Origin: Ziziphus jujuba
Lineage: Eukaryota; Streptophyta; Magnoliopsida; Rosales; Rhamnaceae
DNA length: 64,000 nt
NCBI RefSeq assembly: GCF_031755915.1
Contig: NC_083383.1
Coordinates: 32,219,501 to 32,283,500 of the forward strand
Direction of reading: 5' to 3'
The notes under the pieces are model-generated. The model searched no databases. It was not told the origin of the DNA and worked only from the letters and a program-made list of their open reading frames with translations. Each line of letters begins with the position of its first letter. Within the stretch, counting starts at the first letter, position 1. Both the position numbers and the translations under genes were made by a program. Positions 21,216 through 31,067 of this stretch are shown here, one piece after another.

Positions 21216-21654
21216 GAGGGATGTATTCAATTTAGAGTTTGATGGATTTAAAATGAATTATAGACTTTAAAGGATTTGATGGATTGTTATGGAATTTTAC
21301 AGACTCCATAAAGATTTTATAAGAATCCAATGAAATCTTTAGATTTAAAGCTGGATTTCATATTGACAATTTTCTTCACAATTTCCCTGTTAAAATCCTT
21401 TCAAATCCATTAAAATCCATCATTTTTTAAAGTCTTTTAAAATCAATGACTTTTTAAATACCACCAGATTTTAAAAGAATTTTATAAAGTCCTAATTGAA
21501 TACATCCATATTTTAATGGACTTTTATAAAATCTATCAAAATCTGAATTGAATATCATTAGATTTGTATGGACTCTCTTAAAATCTAAATCGAATACCTC
21601 AAAACTTTAAAAGACTTTTAAAATCCTTCAAATTCAAAATTGAATACATCCCCT
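21216..21654. mobile_element. Tourist-like MITE (439 bp) with TTA duplication
   Basis: Terminal inverted repeats GAGGGATGTATTCAATTT and AGGGGATGTATTCAATTT (right end reverse complemented) enclose a fold-back interior rich in GGATTT/AAATCC. TTA lies on both sides (21213-21215, 21655-21657), the target pattern of PIF/Harbinger elements. No transposase. Confidence 0.8.
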
Positions 21655-21657
21655 TTA

Positions 21658-21780
21658 TTTCTATTAAATAAGGATAATTTAGAAATATTTAAAAATAAAT
21701 AGGTAAAATAAAAAATATTTGAATGGAGAGGGTATATTTCATTACGCCTTATAAATGAGGAGTACTGAGTCAAATTCTCC
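21658..21780. repeat. Right-type terminal repeat of the element family
   Basis: Reverse complemented it begins GGAGAATTTGACTCAGTACT, contains TAATGAAATATACCC and ATTTTTTATTTTACC, and ends TAAATTATCCTTATTT. It matches the left end at 4959-5075 almost block for block. The MITE at 21216-21654 inserted at its inner edge. It may close an element opened at 6387 or one carrying the MnmA fragment. Confidence 0.65.
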
Positions 21781-22680
21781 TATATATATTTTTTTTGATA
21801 AACAACTAAAACAAGATACTGGGAGATTGGCGGCACAGGCTATCAAATACTATACAATCAGTGAGGCCGATACTACATGCAACTATAAATGATCATTCTA
21901 TTTGTTTTCCTAGAGAATTTTTTCCTAGTAGAAAAAATAACAAAATAATAAAACCTACTGCTAAAACAAGGATTCAGATCTTTCCTCACCATTGCTAACA
22001 AAAAGAAGAAAAAAAAAAAAAAAAGGGCTTTCAGAGAACCAACAAATAGAACTTAATTTTTAACCTTTTTTTTTTTTGGGGCATATATACAGCTACATTA
22101 ATTCAATTATTATTATTATTTTTTTTTTGGGTTTTTTGGATAAATTAATTCAATCGAAAGTAAGAATTTTGAATTTGAGTTGACTGATATTCGATCAGTT
22201 TTTTGGAGTGACCAAGGCCGATTGCTATCTATGCAAGTTCAAATATTCAAAAAAAAAAAAGAAAAAAAGTCTTAATAGATAGAGTGATAGAAGTTTTAAT
22301 TGATAAAGTAACTGAAAATAATATTAGTCTGCTCTAGCTAGCCTTTGAAGTACTTTTTTTTCTTTTTTTTTTTCGTGATAGTCTTTCAAGTACCTAAAAT
22401 AAACGCATAGGCAACTTTAATTTACAGTATATTAAAATTATATCATGCGAATTCCTTTGTTTGTTTTTTTTTTTTCAAAAAAAAATTAATTAGAGTTTAT
22501 AACAGTTTGGAGATCACAATTACCTTAATTCTGTGCTTGGTCAAAATAAGTAAATAATTTAACCATAAAATAATGGTCATGATTAAAGATGCTAGCTAGA
22601 GCTTCAATTGAGAGACCAATATTTTTGAAAGTGATCAAGGTGCTCTTGAAATCTTATAAGTAAATATGTTATTTAATTTG

Positions 22681-22727
<47 letters not shown>

Positions 22728-23120
22728 TAATTTTGGTATTCAACCTATACAATTTGCAATTTTGATCCAAAAAACTCTAAAATAAAATATAAGCTTGTAA
22801 GTTGTTATTTATTTTGATGAATTTATTTCATTTATTCTCATAATATAATATAATATATATGCTTTCTATGAATTCATAATTGTAGTTATTACTAAAAATT
22901 ATTGTTGTTAAAAACAATTATAGACTTTATGTTTCTCTAGTTTTGCTTTCATTTTTTTCTTAATATCTTAATCCAAATAAATTGGTTAGGCTTATTTTTA
23001 GAACAAAAGTCTAAAAGAAATAATAAATCATAAATAAAAACATGACTTGAAATACTAAACTTTATTTAAAAAAAAAATCAAATTCTTTTCCAAATACATG
23101 TATAGCTTACAGAATACTAC
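21781..23120. other. AT-rich DNA, no gene
   Basis: Low-complexity intergenic sequence with several poly-A/T tracts and an (AC)n(AT)n microsatellite at 22680-22722. Nothing coding is visible until the hAT remnant. Confidence 0.5.
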
Positions 23121-23124
23121 TAAC

Positions 23125-23316
23125 AATATGTGCTAGAGTAGCTTTAGTAGAAAGAAGTTTTTCAAACTTGAAATTAATAAAATCTTATTTATGTTCAACC
23201 ATATCTCAAAAATATTAAACAATCTAACAATTTTATCAATTAAGAAATATTTATTATCAAAACTTGAATCTAAAAATTTAATCAGTAACTTTGCATCTCA
23301 AAAAGCCAAAAAATAG
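23125..23316 (+). pseudogene. hAT transposase C-terminal dimerisation domain remnant
   Basis: The plus strand reads ARVALVERSFSNLKLIKSYL, then CSTISQK, a stop, and later LRNIYYQNLNL. This matches the conserved SxxSAERxFSxLKxIKxxLRS...RLxxLxxLxIE pattern of the hAT dimerisation region at the end of hAT transposases. At least three stops are present. About 75 bases downstream, GCCTAGGACCTCAAAAATG resembles the 3' end of ZBED-type hAT elements. A dead fragment. Confidence 0.65.
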
Positions 23317-23495
23317 ATCTTAGATTAAAAAAAAAAATTCTATTCTTCAAAAATAATATTTAATTAAGGCTCCAAGTATTGTTTTTTGCCTAGGACCTCA
23401 AAAATGTTTGACGCAGCCCTAGTTGTATAACTAATTATAAAAGTGTCGATTTAGCAATTTTTTTTTTTTAGATCAAAAGCTTTTTTATTAAAAAA

Positions 23496-23764
23496 TAAAG
23501 ATGTTTGGCAAAAGTCAACAAGCGTTTGTTAAAAAATTTTTTTTTTTAAACTGTTTTAGAAAAGTCAAGATTTTGAACTTCTTTAAAAAAGCTCTTAAAA
23601 AAAAAAAACTTATATAGAAATTTAATATGTATTTAATGCAGCTTTTTTATTTCCAATTAAATGCTTAATAGTTTTTTTAATAAATTTTTTTTTTTAAAAA
23701 ATCTATCATATAAAACTTTACAGACTAAAACTATATTTTTATCAGCTATGCCAAATAGATGCTT
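23496..23764. mobile_element. Possible hAT-like MITE
   Basis: GATGTTTGGCAAAAG on the left and GCTATGCCAAATAGATGC on the right form imperfect inverted repeats around a T/A-rich interior with AGCTTTTTT and AAAAGCTC blocks. I found no clear 8-bp duplication. Confidence 0.35.
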
Positions 23765-24099
23765 AGGACAATACAACTAGCTATGAGTAATTATTGTGTG
23801 TTTAATGAGTTTTTAATGCATCAAAGGGTGTGGCAATTACCAGTTTTATATGAGTTGTTAAATGAAACTTAAAAGTTTTCAATAATGGGTCCATTTAGCC
23901 TCCATTTTTTTTTTTTTTCCTGGCTTCTTGATTATTAGACTGAAAGAACTGTAAGCCTTTTCATCTGTATTCGAAGCTACATGTTAATCGGTTACTTGTA
24001 AAAGTTATGTTTTGAAGGTAGACTGTCAATTGGATGGATATATCTGAGTTTTTGCATTTGTCACTTGGCTAGTCAATTCAGTATTGTATCTAGCTCACA

Positions 24100-24290
24100 T
24101 CGCCAGTCTTTTTTAACGTGCCACTCCACTGACAACATTATTTTTATATGGTTTCTTATTAGAGAAAAAAGTGTAATATCTAATTTAAAATCTTCAACTC
24201 CTCAACTTGTTCCTCGCAAGGTCACTCCTCATGACATTCTCTCCTCCAAGTCTCTCAACCTGTTCCTTGGTTCTGTCTGTAATCAGGTAC
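24100..24290 (+). pseudogene. Possible Ty1/copia RNase H tail
   Basis: The open frame contains FLIREKSV and about 25 residues later HDILSSKSL. That spacing mirrors the CHFIREKI...ADIFTKSL end of copia polyproteins. The key ADIxTK is altered and no LTR was identified nearby. Weak call. Confidence 0.3.
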
Positions 24291-25811
24291 AATTTCATCA
24301 AGGGTATATATGGAGGGAAACACTAGGAAAAAAGGAAGAAAAAAAATTGAGGGATTTTCAAATCACATGTTCAGTTGTAAAATAAAGGCATTTGCGGAAT
24401 AAATGCCATGCATTTTTTTTTTATCTTGTATTTGGTATATTTTTAAATTTAGGAATAGATAATTATGATAAATCTCTATTTAAAGGAATAGTTATTTCTT
24501 AAAAAAAAAAATCTCTGAATTTTTAGTTTTATATTTTAATTTAGATAAATTTCAAAAATATTTTTACATATTTTGATAAATTTATATTTATATGCATTAT
24601 TTATATATTAAAAACACATAAATAAGTAAATATAAAATCAAATTTTTAATTAATTTTTGCAAAATTTACATTTTTTCACTTTTTTTTTTAAAAAGCTAAT
24701 TTTTAACGGATAAATTTAGATTTATACTGATTATCATATACTACAAATTCTTAATTAATTTTTATTAAATTTTAATATTTTTAAAAAAATTATTTATAAA
24801 GGTTAAAATTTAATTATAATTAATATTTTTACCAATTATATAAATATAATTTTTTTTATTTTTTATTCCTATGAATAATTATTTCTATTATTTTAGGAAT
24901 AGTAGTTCTATATATTAAATGTATATGATGTGGTAACAATTAATTAAGTTATTTTTTTTATTTGCTTGTTTTTTTCACTTATCTATATTTATATTATATG
25001 AATATATTAATTTGTAAATTGCTTTTATTATTATTATTATTATTATTATTGAGAGTAATGGAGGGATTCATGATTATTTTAAGAAACAATGGTTTTTACT
25101 AATAGAATTTCAAACAAAATATATTATTTGATTTTATTTAAAAAATTAATTATTTAATTTGAATTAGAATCTAGCATTTGAAAATTGATGAAAATTAATT
25201 GAAATTCAAATATATAACTATTTATATATTTTTAGCATATGATAATTAATTTAAATATAAACTTATCAAAATATGGTAATTAAAGATAATTTAAAGTTAT
25301 TGAGATTAGAATATAATAAGAGAAATTTTAAAATTTCAAAAAAGAATAACCTTCTTTTTTTTAAATATGGAGTCAAACCTAATGCTATAAAACTATTTTT
25401 AAATTCAAAAATGCATCATATATAGAAAAAAGAATAAAAAATAAAAAATTAAATATATTTCGTATGCCAAAAATACACACATCAGTATTCTTCTTTTAGT
25501 TTTCTTCCTCGAAAACAAGATTTTCTTCCCCTTTCTTCTTGTTTTTTTTTTTTTTTTTTGAAAGAAAGATTTCCTTCCTTAAAAACTCATTATTTTTCCC
25601 TAAATTCACCCAAATTCTACTTCCACTTTTGCCCCCTTTTTTTTTTTTTGTGTAATTTTTCCTTTAGTCTTTCATTAATCTTTGTATTCTTCTTCTTCTT
25701 CTTCTTCTTTTTTTTTTTCTTTTTTTTTTTTTAAGACAATTTTTCTTTTTTTGTACTTGGTTGCTTATCAAACAAAACCCTAGTTAGAATGGGATGTCTT
25801 TTTCTCCTATG

Positions 25812-25846
<35 letters not shown>

Positions 25847-25847
<1 letters not shown>

Positions 25848-25928
25848 TGCATATAATTAAAGAGAAATTAAACCTTCAATATATATATATATATATGCAT
25901 ATAATTAAAGAGAAATTAAACCTTCAAT
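25847..25928 (+). repeat. Duplicated 5' leader block of the NHL gene
   Basis: ATGCATATAATTAAAGAGAA plus ATTAAACCTTCAAT occurs at 25847-25880 and 25895-25928, separated by an (AT)n tract. The block lies 50-130 bases before the start codon, in the likely core promoter or leader. TATA-like sequence is abundant, so the start site cannot be placed. Confidence 0.7.
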
Positions 25929-25974
25929 CAATGTTTCTCTTCCAATTAAATTGAAGAAAATTACTCAAAGGCCA

Positions 25975-26847
25975 ATGGGATTTCCAGTGCATCCTTCCGA
26001 TCTCCATCTAAATGGGCACGAAGCCAATCTGCCCCTAATCGATAATGGGACGCCAACCAAAGCCATAAACAAACATCATCTATTTTGCAGCGTAATATGC
26101 GGTACCATTGGCCATATAATAACATTATCGAGTTTTTTTTGGTTGTTGCAGTTAGTAAATGATCTTTACATTCCCGAATTGCCTTCGGTCTCGCTCAAAT
26201 CTATGTCTTTCACCTTCGTCAATATTGTCTCTGGTACTCAGGTAACCTCTAATTTGGAAGTGGTTTTCCGTATAGAAAACAATTATGAAAACGTTACTCA
26301 GTACCATATTAATGCTTTGGCTTTCCATATCAAAGAAATCAATATGGGAAGTTTTATGGGACAATCTGATATAGTGGAAGTAAAACAACTCATTGCCAAT
26401 GCCACCGTCGCTCCATTCGAGCAATATGGAAAAGATGATAAATGGTTACGGGTTCGAATGGACGGAGTGGTGGTGGATGTGGACTACTATGAGCAGCAAA
26501 TACATGGGAGATATGGAGTTTCATATCTCACATTTGGATTAAGGGGTTTCATAAGTGCAGAAGGGGAAGGCAAACCGCTGAAACGTACAAGTAGTATGAG
26601 AGCCATGTGTGATGGAAAGTTCAAAGTAGTGTTTTCATGGAATGGAGCACCGTCAAAGTGTATACCACAACCGCCCATGGAATGTCAAGTCCATGGACAG
26701 TGGCATACCTTGCATGAGAGGTTTGGGATTGTACTTGTTACCTTGCATGAGTGGTTTGGGATTGTACTTGTTCTAGGTATGATCTTATTCAGTTCTATTT
26801 CTATTGGATGTTGGTATTTTTGTTCATTGAAGGTATGTCCTCCTTAA
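25975..26847 (+). CDS. NHL (NDR1/HIN1-like) LEA_2 family membrane protein
   Basis: Single-exon protein of 290 residues; the ATG at 25975 is chosen because the in-frame extension upstream starts only with TTG and the same MGF start recurs in the dead copy at 29732. Layout: polar N-terminus, hydrophobic segment about 36-59, then a LEA_2-like domain (about 70-225) with SVSLKSMSFTFVNI, NLEVVFRIENNYEN and VAPFEQ, the usual order of NHL proteins. A second hydrophobic segment (about 260-285) follows, which is not typical of NHLs. NHL proteins sit in the plasma membrane with the LEA_2 domain outside and act in immunity and abiotic stress. An in-frame 33-bp tandem duplication (26706-26771) repeats TLHERFGIVLV just before the last segment. 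Two disrupted relatives lie at 29732 and 57516. Exact role unknown. Confidence 0.75.
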   Translation: MGFPVHPSDLHLNGHEANLPLIDNGTPTKAINKHHLFCSVICGTIGHIITLSSFFWLLQLVNDLYIPELPSVSLKSMSFTFVNIVSGTQVTSNLEVVFRIENNYENVTQYHINALAFHIKEINMGSFMGQSDIVEVKQLIANATVAPFEQYGKDDKWLRVRMDGVVVDVDYYEQQIHGRYGVSYLTFGLRGFISAEGEGKPLKRTSSMRAMCDGKFKVVFSWNGAPSKCIPQPPMECQVHGQWHTLHERFGIVLVTLHEWFGIVLVLGMILFSSISIGCWYFCSLKVCPP

Positions 26848-26993
26848 TTTTAGTTTAATTACATAAACCTTGTGGGTTGTGTCAATTTAGTTCCGTACAC
26901 TTTTAATTCAAAACTTCGTCATGTTATCCCTACACTATTGGAAAAGATATATAGATCGAACTGGTCCATCTATTATTATCAATATCTATTACA

Positions 26994-27024
<31 letters not shown>

Positions 27025-27240
27025 GAAAGGAATATCTGTTATATTTTTCAATGGATTGATTTTGCCATGTGCAAGAAATGGCATGACCTGACTATTATCA
27101 GTATCTATTGTGACATACCTTTTATCAATATCTGTTATATTATCATTGTCATGTCTTGGACTGATTTTACCGCATAAACTATGAATTAAAAAAAAAAAAA
27201 AACAAAAAAAAAAAAGAAGAAAGAAAGAAAGAAAGAAAAG

Positions 27241-28789
27241 AAAAAAAAAAAAAGCCATTCTCTCTCCAAATCTATTAAATGGATCACCTCATTTTTGGCT
27301 TCTACTATATTTTAAAGTAATTTATTATAAATAGAATATTGTGATGAAGAAGAGAATGGAAATTTCTAAAATTTTAGAATTTTGTTTTAGAAGAAATTAG
27401 CCGAAACTCAAATTGGAGGCCTCTAAGGGTGTTCATTAGTTTGAAAACATCTATTTTGGCACTAACCAATCCTATTTTCAATCTAATCGAAACCGATTTC
27501 AATATTAAATACATTCCGATCCAATTTGATAATTGTTGGTTTTGATTGGGTTGGATGGTCGATTTTGTATTGAGTTTAGATTCAGATTTGTAAATTTTAA
27601 ATTTTAGAATTTTAGGGCCAATGTTTTCTAAAACAATTTTTATATGTAAATTTTGTAAAATAAAAATGATAAATAAGATTTCATATTTTTTTAAATTGAA
27701 AAATATGTCATGTAATATATTTAAAAATAATTTATAAAATGAAAAATGCTAAAATCATGTTTGCAAAGATTAAAAATAATATATAGCTATATGGAAAAGA
27801 ATTTGTTACTGAAGATGATAAACGTTTTCCGATATTTGTTAATTAAATTATATATATATCCATATGAAATAAATATTTTTTAATTTAAAATAAATAAATA
27901 TTTTTTAATTTAAAATAATAAATATTATGAATTACCTTTAATATCTTTGTTTTCAAAATTTTGCAGATATATATAAAACATCTATGGGACGTTTTCTAAA
28001 TTTATCTATATTTTAGAAAACATTTTCAACTTTTTTAATATTCTGTATTTCAAAAATAGCTAATGAACATATTTTTATCATTTTTCAATTTGTAAAATAA
28101 AAAACTATTTTGCAAGGCAGTACATATTATCTACGTCTTTAGATCCTAGCTAGTTGAAACTTTAAATTTTGGCTTTTTTTTTTGGCTGTGAAAAATAGCC
28201 AAACTTTCTTTTAACCTTTCTCTAACATTTTGAAACAAAAACATTGATTTTTAGCATAAGATCAATAAAACTTTTTAAAAATAATATATATTCTCTAATA
28301 CTGATTAAAATAATGTATTGATAATAGCTAAACTTTTTTAACTAAAGAGTGCAAGCCAGTATGTAAAATAATATATTAATAATAACTAAACTTTTTTTTA
28401 ACAAAATAATGCAAATCAGTATAAAAAATTATAGAATATATAACTAATTATTAGCTCTTAATAATCATCGCTAGTATTTTTACATTATACCATTAGAAAA
28501 CAATTTTCAATTTGATTATATATTTATGACACTTAGACGATAACATTATCAATTTCTTTTATTCTAATCAACTTTGGTGTAAAGATCAGTAGTAAAAACC
28601 ACTAATTTACTGAATCTTTCTACTTCCAATATATGATGATGATATGCAATACTGATTGACATATTTATATAATAAAAATTTGAATAAGTGTCATATTTTT
28701 GTAATATAAATATAAAGATGTGGAAATTTAAAATAAGAGAAATAAATTAAAAAAATAAATTAATTAAATAGTATCATATCATATATGTT
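27241..28789. other. AT-rich DNA, no gene
   Basis: Spacer between the two NHL copies. Very AT-rich, with near-repeated TTTAATTTAAAATAAATA at about 27880-27915. No frame or terminal repeat is convincing. Confidence 0.45.
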
Positions 28790-30480
28790 TGGTATATGGA
28801 ATGATTATTCCTAATAAGAATAATTATTCATGGAAATAAAAAATTTTATTCTAAATAAAAATTTTAAAAAATAAACATTTTTTTTATATATTTAGTAAAA
28901 AAAATATTGAATTATAGAATTAAAGTTTAACATTTATAATTTTTTTTTTAAAAAATGTATTCAAATTTGGTAAAAATTAATTAAAAATTTAATTGTATAT
29001 TTATTTATATAATTTTAGTCTATGATAATCAATTTCAATCTAAAATTATCAAAATGTGGTACAAATATTCTGAAGTGTATCAAGATTATAATATGTAAAA
29101 ATATTTTAAAGTGTATGAAGATTAAAATATAAAAATAAGAATTATGAAATTTTAAAAAGGGATTGTTTTTTGCCAACGAGACAAATCTAATTCTATAGAA
29201 CCATTTTCCAGATTCAAAGACGTATCAAAATAGAAAAACTAAATATATTCCGTAAACTAAACATATCCATATCATTATTCTTCCTTTGATTTTCTTCCTT
29301 AAAAACTCATTATTTTTTTTCCCTTCGCTCAAATTCTACTTCAATTCTTGCATTTTTTATAATTTTTTTACTTTTTCTTTTAGCCTTTTATTTTTCTTTG
29401 TATTCTTCAACTCATTTAAGATAATATAATGGTTTTAACATTAGATTTTCTTTTATAAACCCTTAAATCACATTAAAGACTACAATTTAAAATTAAAAAA
29501 TGTTCAAATATGTAGGTTTAGTGATATATTAAAATACTAGTTAAAAAAAGTAAACCATATTAGGACCTAGGTGATTAGCAAATATAATTTTAAATATTTA
29601 ACTTTTAATCCAATCTAGTTAGTTATTATACTAAAGAGCTATATATATATATATATAACATATATATATATATATATAGATTGTTGTTTCTCTTCCAATT
29701 AATTAAATTGAAGAATATTACTATAAAACCAATGGGATTTCAAGTGTTCCTTTCCGATCTCCATCAAAGTGCAGATGGATCATGATCTCCCTCTAATTGA
29801 GAATGGGACAGCCGCCAATGCCAAAGCCAAAGATCATCTAGTTTGGTGCCTAATATGCTCTTCCATTGGCTATTTCATAGCAGTATGGACTTAGCTTGGT
29901 TGTGACTGTTAGTAGTTCATAATCACTTTCCCAAATTACCTTCGGTCTCGCTCAAATTTATGTCATTAACCTTTTTCAATATTGCCTTTGATACTCAGGT
30001 AACCACTAATTTGGAGACAATTTTTCTAGATCGAAAACGATTGTGTATAACAACGTTACTCACTACCAAGTTAATGCTTGGCTTTCCATATTAAAAAATT
30101 CAATATGGGAAAATTTGGTATATTGGAACGAAAGTGATTGCCAATGCCACTGTCTCTCATTGGAGCAACGGTGGGATACCTTTTATGATAGGCTTGGCCA
30201 TTTAGTTGGTATTTGTGTAGATTTAATGTAATATGTGGTACTCTTTAATTTTGGTTTAATTACATGAACCTTCAGGGCCGTGTCCATTTAGTCCCATACA
30301 TTTTTTAATTTAGAACAATGTCATGTAAACATAGTTCGAGTTAGTCCATCTGTTATCAATATCTGTTATAACTCTGTATATATACGTCAAAATATATTCT
30401 GACACATCATTGCCATGCCAGTGCTTTGTCGATCTGTTTTTGCGACATAAACTATGATTTTTTTTTCAAAGTTCTGTAAA
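28790..30480. repeat. Segmental duplication, copy 2 (holds dead NHL gene)
   Basis: Collinear with 24410-27240 but shorter. It keeps the ATTCTTCCTTTGATTTTC leader, the start context CCAATGGGATTTC, and the 3' flank AATTACATGAACCTTC, TTTAGTCCCATACA and CCATCTGTTATCAATATC. Confidence 0.7.
29732..30231 (+). pseudogene. NHL/LEA_2 pseudogene, copy 2
   Basis: Starts MGFQVFLSDLHQSADGS and then hits a stop at codon 18. Further on the frame-broken sequence still matches copy 1: LPSVSLKFMSLTFFNI-like sequence near 29940, QVTTNLE near 29996, then YNNVTHYQVNAW at 30043. The middle of the LEA_2 domain is deleted and the end jumps to the FGIVLV-like region. It cannot make a protein. Confidence 0.75.
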
Positions 30481-30529
30481 AATAGAAAGAAAAAGAAAAA
30501 AGAAAAAGAATCGCAATAGAGCACGAATT

Positions 30530-30715
30530 TTAGCTGAGATATGCTGGGATCTTGATGCGAATAAACAGCATACTCATGACGTAGGCGAAGACGAAGGAGG
30601 ATATTCCGACGGAGGCGTACGAAGCTTCACAGACATGGCACGATTGCGATCGAGTGCGAGGTCCATGAGCACAATGCCAACACCACCAAGCACGAACATG
30701 AAACGATTGTTCTGG
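30530..30715 (-). pseudogene. OSTC-like: OSTC (oligosaccharyltransferase subunit) 3' fragment
   Basis: The minus strand reads RFMFVLGGVGIVLMDLALDR, then NRAMSVK. After a one-base shift it continues ASYASVGISSFVFAYVMSML, then FIRIKIPAYLS and a stop at 30530-30532. This matches the last two membrane helices of plant OSTC/DC2, a subunit of the ER complex that transfers N-glycans. The upstream exons are missing and the frameshift breaks the helix junction. It lies between the dead NHL copy and the CACTA element. Recognised from family memory. Confidence 0.7.
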
Positions 30716-31067
30716 TTTTGTGGCGTCCTCTTTTCAATCTATTTTTTTCTTGTGCAATCAATGTAATAATCTAACCCAAACAAAGAGCTAAATGACAACT
30801 AAGAAATTGCTCTACAGATAGCAGGATTCTCGAGTAAAATAAATGTCAAGTATTAACACGTGGAATATCACTATTGGTCCATTCACTACGTGAAAAATAA
30901 GCTCTAGCGACACATTATTAGCGACGCTACGAGATAAATGCGTCTAAAAAAATAAAACCGCGACTCTGAGGTTAATACGTCAGTAAAAATTCGACCAATC
31001 GACGACGCATAAAAAAAAAGTTGTCGTCGAGAAGTCGCGAGAAACAAACACACACGACGCATAAGAT

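Larger units (their letters stand above)
24410..27240. repeat. Segmental duplication, copy 1 (holds intact NHL gene)
   Basis: The TTTGGTATAT spacer, the TTCTTCCT...CTCATTATTTTT leader region, the NHL gene and its 3' flank (ACATAAACCTTGTGGG, TTTAGTTCCGTACAC, CCATCTATTATTATCAATA) all recur in order at 28790-30480. This is a tandem duplication about 3.7-4.4 kb apart, diverged mainly by indels. Confidence 0.7.
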
